Below are positions 1 through 7,348 of a stretch of 11,575 nucleotides of DNA, piece after piece (the first letter of the stretch is position 1; the number at the start of each line of letters is the position of its first letter). A program made the position numbers and the translations under genes. Source of the stretch: Syntrophomonadaceae bacterium (GTDB lineage: Bacteria > Bacillota > Dethiobacteria > DTU022 > UBA8154); contig SKTJ01000019.1 of the NCBI GenBank assembly GCA_007122565.1, forward strand, positions 1 to 11,575, written 5' to 3'. A model generated the notes under the pieces. It was given only the letters and a program-made list of their open reading frames with translations. It made no database searches and was not told where the DNA came from.

Positions 1-401
1 CCGGCGTATGCGGGGACGGAGATGGCCGAGGTTATCCCCGGCACCACTTCAAAACAAACATCATTTTCAGCCAGCAGTTCGGCCTCTTCGCCTCCCCTGC
101 CGAATAGATATGGATCGCCCCCCTTGAGGCGGGTAACGATTGCACCTTGCAGTGCCTTGGCCAGCAGGAGTTGGTTTATCTCTGCCTGCTTCAGGGTATG
201 GCGGTCGGGCAGCTTGCCCACATAAATCAGTTCCGCATCAGGCCGGGCATAGCTGAGGAGGCGGCGGCCCGCCAGGCGATCATAGACAAGCACATCAGCT
301 GCGGCTATGCATTTTAATCCTTTTACCGTGATCAGGCCCGGGTCTCCGGGGCCTGCTCCCACGAGGTACACTTTACCTTTATTCTGTTTGTGATTAGCCA
401 T
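1..401 (-). CDS. cobA: Uroporphyrinogen-III C-methyltransferase, N-terminal part (runs off left edge)
   Basis: The first 133 codons of a SAM-dependent uroporphyrinogen-III methyltransferase are present. The enzyme methylates uroporphyrinogen III at C-2 and C-7 to give precorrin-2, the branch point to sirohaem and cobalamin. The sequence shows the N-terminal glycine-rich loop [15 protein letters not shown] (residues 14-28), a [14 protein letters not shown] block (93-106) and VVPGITSA (119-126), all hallmarks of the tetrapyrrole methylase family. The ATG at 399-401 overlaps the hemC stop by eight bases, and no strong ribosome site lies close to it, so translational coupling to hemC is likely. 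In many Firmicutes this gene is fused to hemD (uroporphyrinogen-III synthase). The fusion cannot be checked here because the gene leaves the window. Confidence 0.95.
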   Translation of the reverse strand, partial: MANHKQNKGKVYLVGAGPGDPGLITVKGLKCIAAADVLVYDRLAGRRLLSYARPDAELIYVGKLPDRHTLKQAEINQLLLAKALQGAIVTRLKGGDPYLFGRGGEEAELLAENDVCFEVVPGITSAISVPAYA

Positions 402-1332
402 TGTTATTAAAATCCCGCCTTACTTTTTCCAGGATTGAGGCTCCTCCCCGGGCAAGGAGCTTTTCTGCCAACCTTAAGCCAACCTGCTCAGCCGCGGAAG
501 CATTTCCCCGTTCTTCATCGCGGAGCACAGTGCTGCCGTCCAGGGCGGCGATGATCCCCTGCAGGTGCAGTTTCCCGCCTCTTATTTCGCCGAGGGCACC
601 GATTGGAACCTGGCAACCCCCTTCCAGCTTGCGCAGGAAAGCCCGTTCCGCCAATACTGCCGCATGGGTGGATGAGTCATTTATACTTAAAATCAGCTGC
701 TCTAGTGTCGTATCCCCTTCACGCATTTCAATCCCCAGTGCTCCCTGTCCCACTGCAGGCAGACAAAGATTTACCGGGATAATCTCTGTGAGCAGTTCCA
801 GCCGCCCCAGGCGTTTGAGGCCCGCATAAGCAAGCACCAGGGCGGAAAACTGCTGCTCTTTTAATTTGTCCAGGCGGGTCTCAAGGTTGCCCCGTACCGG
901 CACGCAGGTTAGATCGGGGCGCAGGTGTAAAAGCTGGGCGACGCGGCGCAAACTGCCCGTTCCCAGCGTCGCTCCCGCAGGCAATTCCATCAGCTTTTGC
1001 CCGCTGCCACTGAGCAGGACATCCCGGGGGTCCTCCCGCTTTGTGATCGCAGCAATGGTCAAACCGGGCTGGATTCGCGTGGGAACATCCTTCATACTGT
1101 GGACAGCAAGGTCAATTTCCCGCTGCAGCAGGGCATTTTCTATCTCCTTCACAAAAAGGCCCTTATCCCCGATCCGGGCCAGGGGCGTATCCAGAATCTT
1201 GTCGCCCGTGGTTTTAATTATTTTCAGTTCAAACTCCCGCTCAGGCGCAATCCCGCGAAGGCGGTCGATCACGTGCCCGGCCTGGATGAGGGCAAGCTTG
1301 CTGCCCCGGCTTCCAACCACTACTTTATTCAA
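394..1332 (-). CDS. hemC: Hydroxymethylbilane synthase (porphobilinogen deaminase)
   Basis: This enzyme joins four porphobilinogen molecules into hydroxymethylbilane in the cytoplasm. The frame stays open to an ATG at 1401, but the start is placed at TTG 1332. An AGGAGG lies seven bases upstream of it, and the protein then begins (M)[16 protein letters not shown], as HemC proteins do. That gives 312 residues, the usual length. Visible features are the N-terminal GSRGSKLAL substrate region (7-15), HSMKDVPT with catalytic Asp82, GTGSLRR (125-131), [12 protein letters not shown] (147-158) and [11 protein letters not shown], where Cys240 would carry the dipyrromethane cofactor. All key residues are intact. 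It lies 40 bases after sirC and overlaps cobA. Confidence 0.97.
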   Translation of the reverse strand: MNKVVVGSRGSKLALIQAGHVIDRLRGIAPEREFELKIIKTTGDKILDTPLARIGDKGLFVKEIENALLQREIDLAVHSMKDVPTRIQPGLTIAAITKREDPRDVLLSGSGQKLMELPAGATLGTGSLRRVAQLLHLRPDLTCVPVRGNLETRLDKLKEQQFSALVLAYAGLKRLGRLELLTEIIPVNLCLPAVGQGALGIEMREGDTTLEQLILSINDSSTHAAVLAERAFLRKLEGGCQVPIGALGEIRGGKLHLQGIIAALDGSTVLRDEERGNASAAEQVGLRLAEKLLARGGASILEKVRRDFNNNG

Positions 1333-1372
1333 ACTGACGCCTCCTGATATATTAAATTGGGGACACAGCTGC

Positions 1373-2023
1373 TTACTGCCGCCTCTCCCGGTAACGCTCA
1401 ATTATTTCTTCTATTTGTCGATCCCTCTCGGGAGGGGGCAGGGTTTTATACAGGTTAAAACCCGTTTCCCCGGCCAACTCTGTGAAGAGGGCTTTCCTTT
1501 GCTGGGGGTCACTTATTTCCCTGAGAATGCGGGGCCGCAGCTTTCCCAGGTAATCCGTGAATTCGCCGTAGATGGGGCCATACAAGCCCTCCAGTTGCTC
1601 GCGCAGCAGACGGGCAAAGGCCGGGCTTTTGCCCGCAGTGGAGATGGCGATACTTAAAGGGCCCCGGCTCACCAGGGACGGAACATAAAAGCTGCACAAA
1701 GGGGGGATGTCAACAATATTAACAGGGATATTGCGGGAAAAGCAATCCTCCGCCACCCTGCGGTTAGTCTCATGGTCACTGCTGGCTCCGATTACGAGAA
1801 AAACCCCCTCCAAATGACACGGGTCATAGGAATGCTGCAGGTATTCAATTTTCCCCGCCCCAGCAAGCTCTTGCAGCATGGGTGCAAGTGCAGGGCTTAA
1901 GACGACAACCTGTGCGCCGCAGCTAAGTAGTCTTTCCACCTTGCGGCCGGCAACCTTACCGCCGCCAACCACCAGGGCTTTCCGGCCCCGCAGATCCAGA
2001 TAAACAGGATAAAACTGCTCCAT
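1373..2023 (-). CDS. sirC: Precorrin-2 dehydrogenase / sirohydrochlorin ferrochelatase (CysG N-terminal/Met8 type)
   Basis: This 216-residue protein matches the NAD-dependent precorrin-2 dehydrogenase family (SirC, Met8p, CysG N-terminal module). It oxidises precorrin-2 to sirohydrochlorin; some members also insert iron to make sirohaem. The sequence shows a Rossmann nucleotide site VVGGGKVAGRK (18-28) and the VNIVDIPPLCSFYVPS block (101-116), whose Asp105 matches the catalytic aspartate of CysG/Met8p. ISTAGKSPAFARLLRE (127-142) follows. The C-terminal third is helical, as in the family dimerisation region. The ATG is preceded by GAGGGG at suitable spacing and sits 12 bases after the hemX-like stop. 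Whether this member also chelates iron cannot be told from sequence. The symbol sirC is chosen over cysG because the methyltransferase is a separate gene. Confidence 0.92.
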   Translation of the reverse strand: MEQFYPVYLDLRGRKALVVGGGKVAGRKVERLLSCGAQVVVLSPALAPMLQELAGAGKIEYLQHSYDPCHLEGVFLVIGASSDHETNRRVAEDCFSRNIPVNIVDIPPLCSFYVPSLVSRGPLSIAISTAGKSPAFARLLREQLEGLYGPIYGEFTDYLGKLRPRILREISDPQQRKALFTELAGETGFNLYKTLPPPERDRQIEEIIERYRERRQ

Positions 2024-2035
2024 TTTTTCCCCTCT

Positions 2036-2860
2036 TTAGAAAAAGGTAGTGAGGCTGCCGCTAAAGAGAAAGCGGACAACCAGGTAGTTAATGGCACTGA
2101 AACCGGCAATATTTAACAGGACAATGCTTTTGCCGCGCCAGCCTGACAAGAGGCGGGCATGGAGATAAACGGCGTAAACGAGCCATGTAACCAGGGCCCA
2201 TGTTTCCTTGGGGGCGAAGCGCCATAAACTGCCCCATATCTGCTCTCCCCAGAAAGCCCCCAGAATTATACTGATTGTAAGCATTAAAAAACCAACTGTG
2301 ACCAAGAGATAGTTGAGGTTGTCCAGGGTATCCAAAGAAGGGAGGCGCCCCAGCATGGCCACGTGTTTTTTCTTCTTCAGACGATAATCCACTACTAAAT
2401 ACATGATTGAAGCCATAAACGCAATCACCAGTGCTCCGTAAGCCGGAATGATCGTTATAATATGCAAAAGAAGCAAGGCACTCTTTAGCTCCGGTAGGAG
2501 TATTATGCCTCCCTGGGGGGAAAATGCGGCAAGTAAAAGAAACATGGTGATAACCGGCAGAACGAAGAAAAAAGTGCGCCGGAATCTCGGGTGATATATA
2601 TCCAGCAGCACCAGGCAGAGGGACGCTGAGAATGTTAAGAGCAGCAACCTTTCATGAAAAGTATAAACGGGAAGATATCCATATAAAAAGAAACGGACGA
2701 ACATGAGGACAGTCAGGCTAAGCAGTGCAATCCTCAGGCTCATCCTGCCATAGGGGAAAATGCCTTTTGCACCATCTTTATAATGGAGCAAAAAAAGCAG
2801 GGAAGCAACAATATATAAACTGAGGGTGAAAGTATAAATCAGCAGGCTAAGCTCTGTCAT
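2036..2860 (-). CDS. hemX: HemX-like integral membrane protein (CcsA/CcmC cytochrome c assembly superfamily)
   Basis: A 274-residue polytopic membrane protein with about eight hydrophobic segments. Its position directly after hemA, with ATG overlapping the hemA TGA, is that of hemX in Bacillus hem operons. There HemX is reported to influence HemA level. It belongs to the CcsA/CcmC superfamily: residues 201-240 contain GAFWGEQIWG, then SLWRFAPKETWALVTW, then YLHARLLSGW. The haem-handling tryptophan-rich WGWDPKETW seen in the ccsB of this window is here WRFAPKETW, so the second Trp and the Asp are missing. The C-terminal HSY histidine and the first transmembrane histidine are missing too; His133 and His234 remain. 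A regulatory or haem-sensing role is more likely than haem transport, but this is inference. Confidence 0.8.
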   Translation of the reverse strand: MTELSLLIYTFTLSLYIVASLLFLLHYKDGAKGIFPYGRMSLRIALLSLTVLMFVRFFLYGYLPVYTFHERLLLLTFSASLCLVLLDIYHPRFRRTFFFVLPVITMFLLLAAFSPQGGIILLPELKSALLLLHIITIIPAYGALVIAFMASIMYLVVDYRLKKKKHVAMLGRLPSLDTLDNLNYLLVTVGFLMLTISIILGAFWGEQIWGSLWRFAPKETWALVTWLVYAVYLHARLLSGWRGKSIVLLNIAGFSAINYLVVRFLFSGSLTTFF

Positions 2861-4200
2861 TTAAGTCTTTCTCCTCCAATTTTATTTATATTTTGTTTCC
2901 CGCTGTTAAGGTCAGAGTCCTCCTGAGGCAGTTCCGCCTCCAGGTCAAAAAGGCGGCTCAGTGAAGCCACATAAGCATCACTTTTGTCTTCAACAGCAAA
3001 TTCCTTAATACGGAGCACCGGCTCGCGCAACAAACGGTTAACAATGAGCTTCGTCAGATTATCCACAGCTTTTTGTTCTTTTTTGCCCAGTTTTTCCAAT
3101 TTGCCGCTCAATTCCCGCTGCAGCTCCTCCTGGCGAATCGTTTCCGCTTTTTTACGCAGGGCAGTAATGAGAGGTACCACATTGAGGGCTTTAAACCATG
3201 CCTGGAACTCTTTTACCTCTTCTGCAATAATCAGTTCGGCGCGGCGTGCTTCTTTTTCCCTGTCTTTTAAATTGGAGGTCACCACTTCCTGCAGATCATC
3301 AATGTCATACAGGTAAACGTTTCCCAGTGCGTTGATGGCCGGATCTATGTCCCGGGGCACAGCTATATCAATTATAAAAAGAGGCCGGTGCTTACGGGCG
3401 CGCATGATGCGTGCCATCTGTGGCTTAGTTATAATAAAGTGGGGCGCGCCGGTGGATGTGATCACAATATCCACCGTTTCCAGGTGTTTTTCCATATCCT
3501 CATAGTCAACCGTTTTGCCCCCAAAATTACAGGCTACTTTTTCTGCCCGCTCCCTGGTCCGGTTGGTAACAGTTACCTCAGCTGCACCATGGTCTAAGAG
3601 ATGCCTCAGGGTAAGCTCACTCATTTCCCCGGCGCCGATCACAAGCACGCTGCGCTGAGTAAGGCGGCCAAATATCTTTTTGGCCAGTTCCACGGAAGCA
3701 TAACTGACAGAGGTGGCATTTTCATTAATCTGCGTTTCAGTATGAACTCTTTTGCCGCAGCCAAGGGTACGACTAAACAGGGCGTGGAAAACTTTCCCCA
3801 CGCTACCACAGCCGGCAGCCGTTTCATAGGCTTGCTTGACCTGGCCTAATATCTGGGTTTCACCTAAAATCATGGAGTCCAGTCCTGCCGCTACCTGGAA
3901 AAGATGGGCCACAGCATCCTGGCAAGCATGAAAATAGCTAATTTTTTCCAGAGATTCCCGGGTGAAACCCTCCCTCTCTCCCAGTATGTTGAAGACAGTT
4001 TCCCTGCCCCGGACCGCATCTTTTGCCGTAGCATATATTTCGGTGCGGTTGCAGGTGGAGAGAATGACACACTCCTGCAAAAAGCCATCTTTAAGCAGGA
4101 AATTTAATGTGCCCTCAAGCCGGCTTGGCGTAAAGGCAAATTTCTCCCGAATTTCCACCGGTGCCGTTTTATGATTGATGCCAAGGACAAAGATGTCCAT
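2857..4200 (-). CDS. hemA: Glutamyl-tRNA reductase
   Basis: This is the first committed enzyme of the C5 tetrapyrrole pathway. It reduces glutamyl-tRNA(Glu) to glutamate-1-semialdehyde with NADPH. At 447 residues it is a typical bacterial length. Visible features are GINHKTAPVEIREK (7-20), catalytic Cys50 in LSTCNRTEIYA, His99 in the AHLFQVAAGLDSMILGETQI stretch, the NADPH site VLVIGAGEMSELT (185-197), VTNRT (211-215) and a long C-terminal helical dimerisation region. A hydrophilic tail follows residue 425. The ATG at 4200 is the first start after an in-frame TAA; the nearest ribosome-like GAGGAG lies about 12 bases away, longer than ideal. It is separated from ccsB by 161 bases that hold a palindromic repeat, so hemA may have its own promoter. 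A weak TTGACG-17-TAGCGT can be seen there. Confidence 0.98.
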   Translation of the reverse strand: MDIFVLGINHKTAPVEIREKFAFTPSRLEGTLNFLLKDGFLQECVILSTCNRTEIYATAKDAVRGRETVFNILGEREGFTRESLEKISYFHACQDAVAHLFQVAAGLDSMILGETQILGQVKQAYETAAGCGSVGKVFHALFSRTLGCGKRVHTETQINENATSVSYASVELAKKIFGRLTQRSVLVIGAGEMSELTLRHLLDHGAAEVTVTNRTRERAEKVACNFGGKTVDYEDMEKHLETVDIVITSTGAPHFIITKPQMARIMRARKHRPLFIIDIAVPRDIDPAINALGNVYLYDIDDLQEVVTSNLKDREKEARRAELIIAEEVKEFQAWFKALNVVPLITALRKKAETIRQEELQRELSGKLEKLGKKEQKAVDNLTKLIVNRLLREPVLRIKEFAVEDKSDAYVASLSRLFDLEAELPQEDSDLNSGKQNINKIGGERLK

Positions 4201-4232
4201 GATTTTTTAACACTCCTCAGCGTTGCCGGAGC

Positions 4233-4316
4233 TACGGGCACGCTATCAATACTACGGGGTACCGTCAATGACGACTACGGGGCGACACCGTACGGGGCGG
4301 TTGCCCACAGCCGCCC
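4233..4316. repeat. GC-rich palindromic (REP-like) repeat, copy 1, with degenerate TACGGGG units
   Basis: Between ccsB and hemA lies a hairpin with arms GGGCGGTTG (4295-4303) and CAGCCGCCC (4308-4316) around a CCCA loop, with one G-T mismatch. It matches another hairpin at 8670-8691 at 21 of 22 positions. Three further TACGGG or TACGGGG words begin at 4233, 4253 and 4276, before the one at 4291, which suggests older decayed units in tandem. Such dispersed GC-rich palindromes are common in gaps of Firmicute genomes; no transposase is visible here. It could act on mRNA ends between ccsB and hemA, but that is inference. Confidence 0.7.
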
Positions 4317-4361
4317 ATAATATCAGCCCCTTGTACAAGACTGCCTTACGTGACGTTCAGC

Positions 4362-5207
4362 CTAAACATAGCTATGCAATCCGGGGAGCCACATATTTAC
4401 CCCGATATAAGTGAACAAAACACAGATAAAACCGATAATGGCAAACCAGGCCGTGGTTTTACCAGACCAGCCCCGCGTAAACCGGGCGTGGAGGTAAACA
4501 GCATAAATGATCCAGGTGATGAGGGACCATGTTTCTTTTGGGTCCCAGCCCCAGTAACGGCCCCAGGCCTGTTCGCCCCAGATCGCCCCTGTAACGATTA
4601 GCAGGGTCTGAAAAAGGAAACCAAAGGCTATCGCTTTATAGCCAAAATCGTCAAGCACATCGAGGGAAGGAAACTTCTGCAAGATTATACCCACAGTCCC
4701 CTGCCGCTCCTTGCTAGCCCGGTACAGATACATAATAGCAAGTCCGCAGGCAATTGTAAACGCACCATAGGCGAAGATTGCCGTGCTCACATGGATTGTC
4801 AGCCAGACACTCTGCAGGGCCGGCATCAGAGGGCGGATATCCTTGGGAAGCAAGGAAGCATAGCCGATGACAACAAAGGCCAGGGGCATAACAAAGGCAC
4901 CAAAGACACGGTATTTATAACGATAGCGCCATTCAATAAACAAATAGCAAAGAACAATGCCCCAGGCAAAAACATTGGCAAACTCAAATTGGTTACTTAA
5001 AGGTGCCCGTCCTGCTTCAATGGTACGTAAAATAATGGCCACGGTATGAGTGACAAGGCCTGTTAGCGCCAGGCGGGATGCCCAACTACCCCCATTACCC
5101 CTGCTGCTGAGCAGAAAATAAAAGTAGAGCAGGGTGGCGATAACATAGGCGGCAAAAGTAATATTAAAAAAAGTGGTCTCCCAGTAAATTATATTTCCCA
5201 TGTTCAT
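4362..5207 (-). CDS. ccsB: c-type cytochrome biogenesis protein CcsB (ResC/CcsA family)
   Basis: This is the haem-handling partner of ResB in System II cytochrome c maturation. In that system a CcsB-ResB complex moves haem to the outer face of the membrane and joins it to CxxCH apocytochromes. The 281-residue protein has about eight membrane segments. It keeps the family WWD region WGRYWGWDPKETW (215-227), a transmembrane histidine at His54, outer-face His139, His240 in YAVYLHAR and the C-terminal GLHSY histidine (His278). All four expected histidines therefore appear intact. The ATG overlaps the resB stop as ATGA (5204-5207), so the two are coupled. It is also called resC in Bacillus and ccsA in plastids. 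The related hemX-like protein in the same block lacks several of these residues. Confidence 0.95.
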   Translation of the reverse strand: MNMGNIIYWETTFFNITFAAYVIATLLYFYFLLSSRGNGGSWASRLALTGLVTHTVAIILRTIEAGRAPLSNQFEFANVFAWGIVLCYLFIEWRYRYKYRVFGAFVMPLAFVVIGYASLLPKDIRPLMPALQSVWLTIHVSTAIFAYGAFTIACGLAIMYLYRASKERQGTVGIILQKFPSLDVLDDFGYKAIAFGFLFQTLLIVTGAIWGEQAWGRYWGWDPKETWSLITWIIYAVYLHARFTRGWSGKTTAWFAIIGFICVLFTYIGVNMWLPGLHSYV

Positions 5208-6523
5208 ACCCCCAATTTATTTTTTAAGGCACTGATTAACCTGTCGAACTCCATTTGAAAGCCCACCTTGTTACGGTAACTCTGACCGGTAATAAGCACC
5301 TTGCCGTCTGTTTCTTCCCCCAAATAAGCCCAAACGCGGCGCGGGAAGAAATAAAAGCTCATCACAAGGCCGGCAATCATCAGTATGGAAGCGAGAAGAG
5401 CCAGGGATTTACCGGGATTTCTCACAATAAGTAACCCTGTATAATTGCGGTACCCGCTAAATTGAAGCATATAATTATCATCAAGCTCAAGCCGGTCACC
5501 GACAGCCGCAAGTTGGAAGGGCGTTCCGATCACGCCCTGGGCACCTGTAAGGCGGTAGGCTACAAAGGGATTGGCTGGATAAGCGCTGCGACTGACGGGC
5601 ATGCCGCCGGTGGTCATGGTGAAGTCGGGGTAGAATTCAATCAGGTGGAGATGTATATCCGTTTCGTTATGGTAGAAGGTCCGCCCCGGAATTATCAGCA
5701 CGTTTTCCTCTTCTCCCGTGGCAGTATTTGTAATATTGGTTTCCACTCCCCAGCCGTAAGTGGACTGGTAGAAGTTTACCCCTTTATAGCGCAACGGTTT
5801 GTTTACATAAATGGTCTCCTGTTTTACTGTTCTGCCGTTTTCAATTACGGTTAGTTCGCTGTAGTACTGTTCAATGCTTTTTTGGGCATCGTCCCTGTAA
5901 CTTATATAAAAATCATCAATACGCACCTGGAAATCTTCATTTTCCACAGGCAATATCCTTCCTGGAAAACCACCGTCGAAATCCTCATAACCACCCACAA
6001 TACCGTAGAGCCCGGCCAGCAGCAGCAAAATTATGCTTAAATGGGTCACCAGGGAGCCAAAGTATCCGAAACGGCCTTTATCTCCGCTCACTAAAAATCC
6101 TTTGTCGCGGGAAGTTGTGCCAACGCGGTAACCTTTTTGCAACAGAAAGTCGCGAATCTTAGCTGCTTTTTCCTCTGTCTCTCCCGGTATCGCAAGAGAT
6201 TGTTGATTCTGATAACTTTGCAGAGTCTTGTAATTGAGATCGTCCCGTACTACTGTAGCCTTTTCCCAGATACCGCCCCACCTGTTGAGGCTGCAGACCA
6301 GAAGGTTAAGGGCAATCAAAACAAGCGTACCAACAAACCACCATGAGGTGTATACCCTGTCCATAGCCTCAGCATGGGGAAGCAGAGAACCATAAACAGA
6401 CATTGCGGTAATCACCAAAAGCAGTATAATGCCCATCTTCATGGAACTGAAAAATTTCCACGCATCCTTAAGTTCTCTTTTGTTATCGTTTTCTTTACCA
6501 GGTTCCTCCCTAGTGTTAGCCAC
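5204..6523 (-). CDS. resB: Cytochrome c biogenesis protein ResB (Ccs1)
   Basis: A 439-residue System II cytochrome c synthesis protein. Hydrophobic segments lie near residues 30-48, 61-80, 155-177 and 372-393. The large region between about 180 and 370 should face outside. Family marks include the third-segment THLSIILLL with His161 and NKPLRYKGVNFYQSTYG (241-257). The start is GTG at 6523, preceded by AAAGGGTGAT at good spacing. It is the first gene of the leftward block. No thiol-reducing partner (ResA or CcdA) is seen in the window, although the pathway needs reduced apocytochrome cysteines. A weak promoter TTGTAT-17-TAAATA lies about 40 bases upstream. Confidence 0.95.
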   Translation of the reverse strand: MANTREEPGKENDNKRELKDAWKFFSSMKMGIILLLVITAMSVYGSLLPHAEAMDRVYTSWWFVGTLVLIALNLLVCSLNRWGGIWEKATVVRDDLNYKTLQSYQNQQSLAIPGETEEKAAKIRDFLLQKGYRVGTTSRDKGFLVSGDKGRFGYFGSLVTHLSIILLLLAGLYGIVGGYEDFDGGFPGRILPVENEDFQVRIDDFYISYRDDAQKSIEQYYSELTVIENGRTVKQETIYVNKPLRYKGVNFYQSTYGWGVETNITNTATGEEENVLIIPGRTFYHNETDIHLHLIEFYPDFTMTTGGMPVSRSAYPANPFVAYRLTGAQGVIGTPFQLAAVGDRLELDDNYMLQFSGYRNYTGLLIVRNPGKSLALLASILMIAGLVMSFYFFPRRVWAYLGEETDGKVLITGQSYRNKVGFQMEFDRLISALKNKLGV

Positions 6524-6563
6524 AGTATCACCCTTTTTTAAATTGTTTTATACAATCTTTCTT

Positions 6564-6592
6564 TATTTATTAATAGTTGTTATCTGATACAA
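6564..6592 (-). promoter_or_regulatory. Weak candidate promoter for the leftward resB block
   Basis: On the minus strand a TTGTAT (-35, 6587-6592) and a TAAATA (-10, 6564-6569) are 17 bases apart, about 40 bases before the resB GTG. The match is moderate and the region is very AT-rich, so chance is quite possible. An alternative is TTGTCG-17-TGTATC slightly further upstream. Confidence 0.3.
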
Positions 6593-6902
6593 ACTATACA
6601 ATACATTTCGACAAAAATCTATTATTACCTCCCTCCAATTAAAGATAAGATCCGACGAAACAACCTCACACAAACAGGATGTTCTTGCTTACAGCGGTAT
6701 CAGACCGTGTTTGCTAAATATTCTATATAAGAATTTTGTATGGCTATTATTATATCACATAATGCAAGTCTATAGGAATGGTAGACTCTGTCCGTTAGTA
6801 TAGACGTGGGATTACGTGTACAGCAGCTTTGGCATTAAATATACAGACAAAGGTAGCCTGCGCCGCAATGAATTCACCGTGGAAAATACCCATGCCCCGG
6901 GA

Positions 6903-6931
6903 TTGACACATTTTCTATAATTGTTTAATAT
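6903..6931 (+). promoter_or_regulatory. Sigma-A-type promoter for the thioredoxin-like/permease unit
   Basis: A perfect -35 TTGACA (6903-6908) and a -10 TAATAT (6926-6931) are separated by exactly 17 bases. This is close to the housekeeping consensus and points to the rightward genes starting at 7062. No other gene lies between. Confidence 0.8.
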
Positions 6932-6957
6932 ATTTATAAATACGAATATGTAAATAT
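6931..6957. promoter_or_regulatory. Candidate ArsR operator downstream of the first ars promoter
   Basis: A perfect 12-base palindrome TATTTATAAATA (6931-6942) overlaps the end of the -10 box and is followed by the AT-rich word GAATATGTAAATAT. The word ATAAAT starts five bases after the -10 box. The second ars promoter has ATAAAT seven bases after its -10. ArsR-family repressors commonly bind AT-rich inverted repeats over or just after the -10. That ArsR binds here is inference; AT-rich sequence gives such palindromes easily. Confidence 0.4.
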
Positions 6958-7061
6958 AACTTTAAAAATAGAACGTTCGTTCAAAGTATCGGCGCTATGA
7001 AGAGCGGCAATCTTTTACTCTGATGCTGCAAAGAATATTACAAAAAGATGGAGGAATTCAA

Positions 7062-7304
7062 ATGAAGATTAAAATACTGGGGCCGGGCTGCAGGAAATGT
7101 GAAAAACTGCAAAATGAAACAGCAGATGTCCTTGCCGAGTTGGGCGTAGCCGCTGATGTGGAGAAAATTACGGATATGGATAAAATCATGGAACATGATG
7201 TGATGATGACCCCCGGGCTCGTAATCAATGATAAAGTAAAAATGTTCGGCCGCGTGCCACGTAAATCGGAGATTAAAAAATGGATCGAAGAGGAAATAAA
7301 TTAG
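7062..7304 (+). CDS. Thioredoxin-like small redox-active disulfide protein (MTH895/TM0996 type)
   Basis: An 80-residue thioredoxin-fold protein with GPGCRKCEK at its N-terminus (Cys10 and Cys13, a CxxC active site) and a cis-proline region MMTPGLVIN with Pro51. Proteins of this short family are often annotated as 'redox-active disulfide protein 2' or thioredoxin family protein, and they often sit next to DUF318 permeases and ars genes. The start is the ATG at 7062, preceded by GGAGG seven or eight bases away; an in-frame ATG at 7023 has no ribosome site. It is the first gene of a unit with the permease, 44 bases downstream. It may keep the permease or metalloid substrate thiols reduced. This is inferred from context, not shown by sequence. 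Confidence 0.9.
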   Translation: MKIKILGPGCRKCEKLQNETADVLAELGVAADVEKITDMDKIMEHDVMMTPGLVINDKVKMFGRVPRKSEIKKWIEEEIN

Positions 7305-7348
7305 CAGGTAGTTGGATAGGGAGTAGCGGGTAGGAGAGGTGATCATTA

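Larger units (their letters stand above)
6524..7061. other. Divergent intergenic spacer between resB and the thioredoxin-like gene
   Basis: About 540 bases contain no convincing complete gene. From the left it holds the resB leader and an AT-rich stretch with a short hairpin (ATTCT/AGAAT near 6720). A patch of more even base composition at about 6783-6902 is open on both strands. The strong rightward promoter at 6903-6931 follows, with AT-rich possible operator sequence just after it, a GAAC-N4-GTTC palindrome at 6971-6982 and the leader of the thioredoxin-like gene. The rightward leader is about 120 bases long. Confidence 0.7.

Noticed and set aside
1333..1401. N-terminal extension of hemC to an ATG at 1401
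   Set aside because: The extension overlaps the end of sirC, matches no HemC N-terminus and lacks a ribosome site, whereas TTG 1332 has AGGAGG seven bases upstream.
866..1657. Long plus-strand open frame opposite hemC and sirC
   Set aside because: It is antisense to two well-recognised genes with intact motifs, and its product is serine/arginine-rich with no recognisable domain.
6998..7024. Eight-codon leader peptide MKSGNLLL before the thioredoxin-like gene
   Set aside because: No ribosome site and no attenuator-like structure follow; a short open stretch of this size is expected by chance.
7023..7061. Upstream ATG start for the thioredoxin-like protein
   Set aside because: There is no ribosome site before 7023; GGAGG is correctly placed before ATG 7062, where the protein begins directly with the thioredoxin strand.
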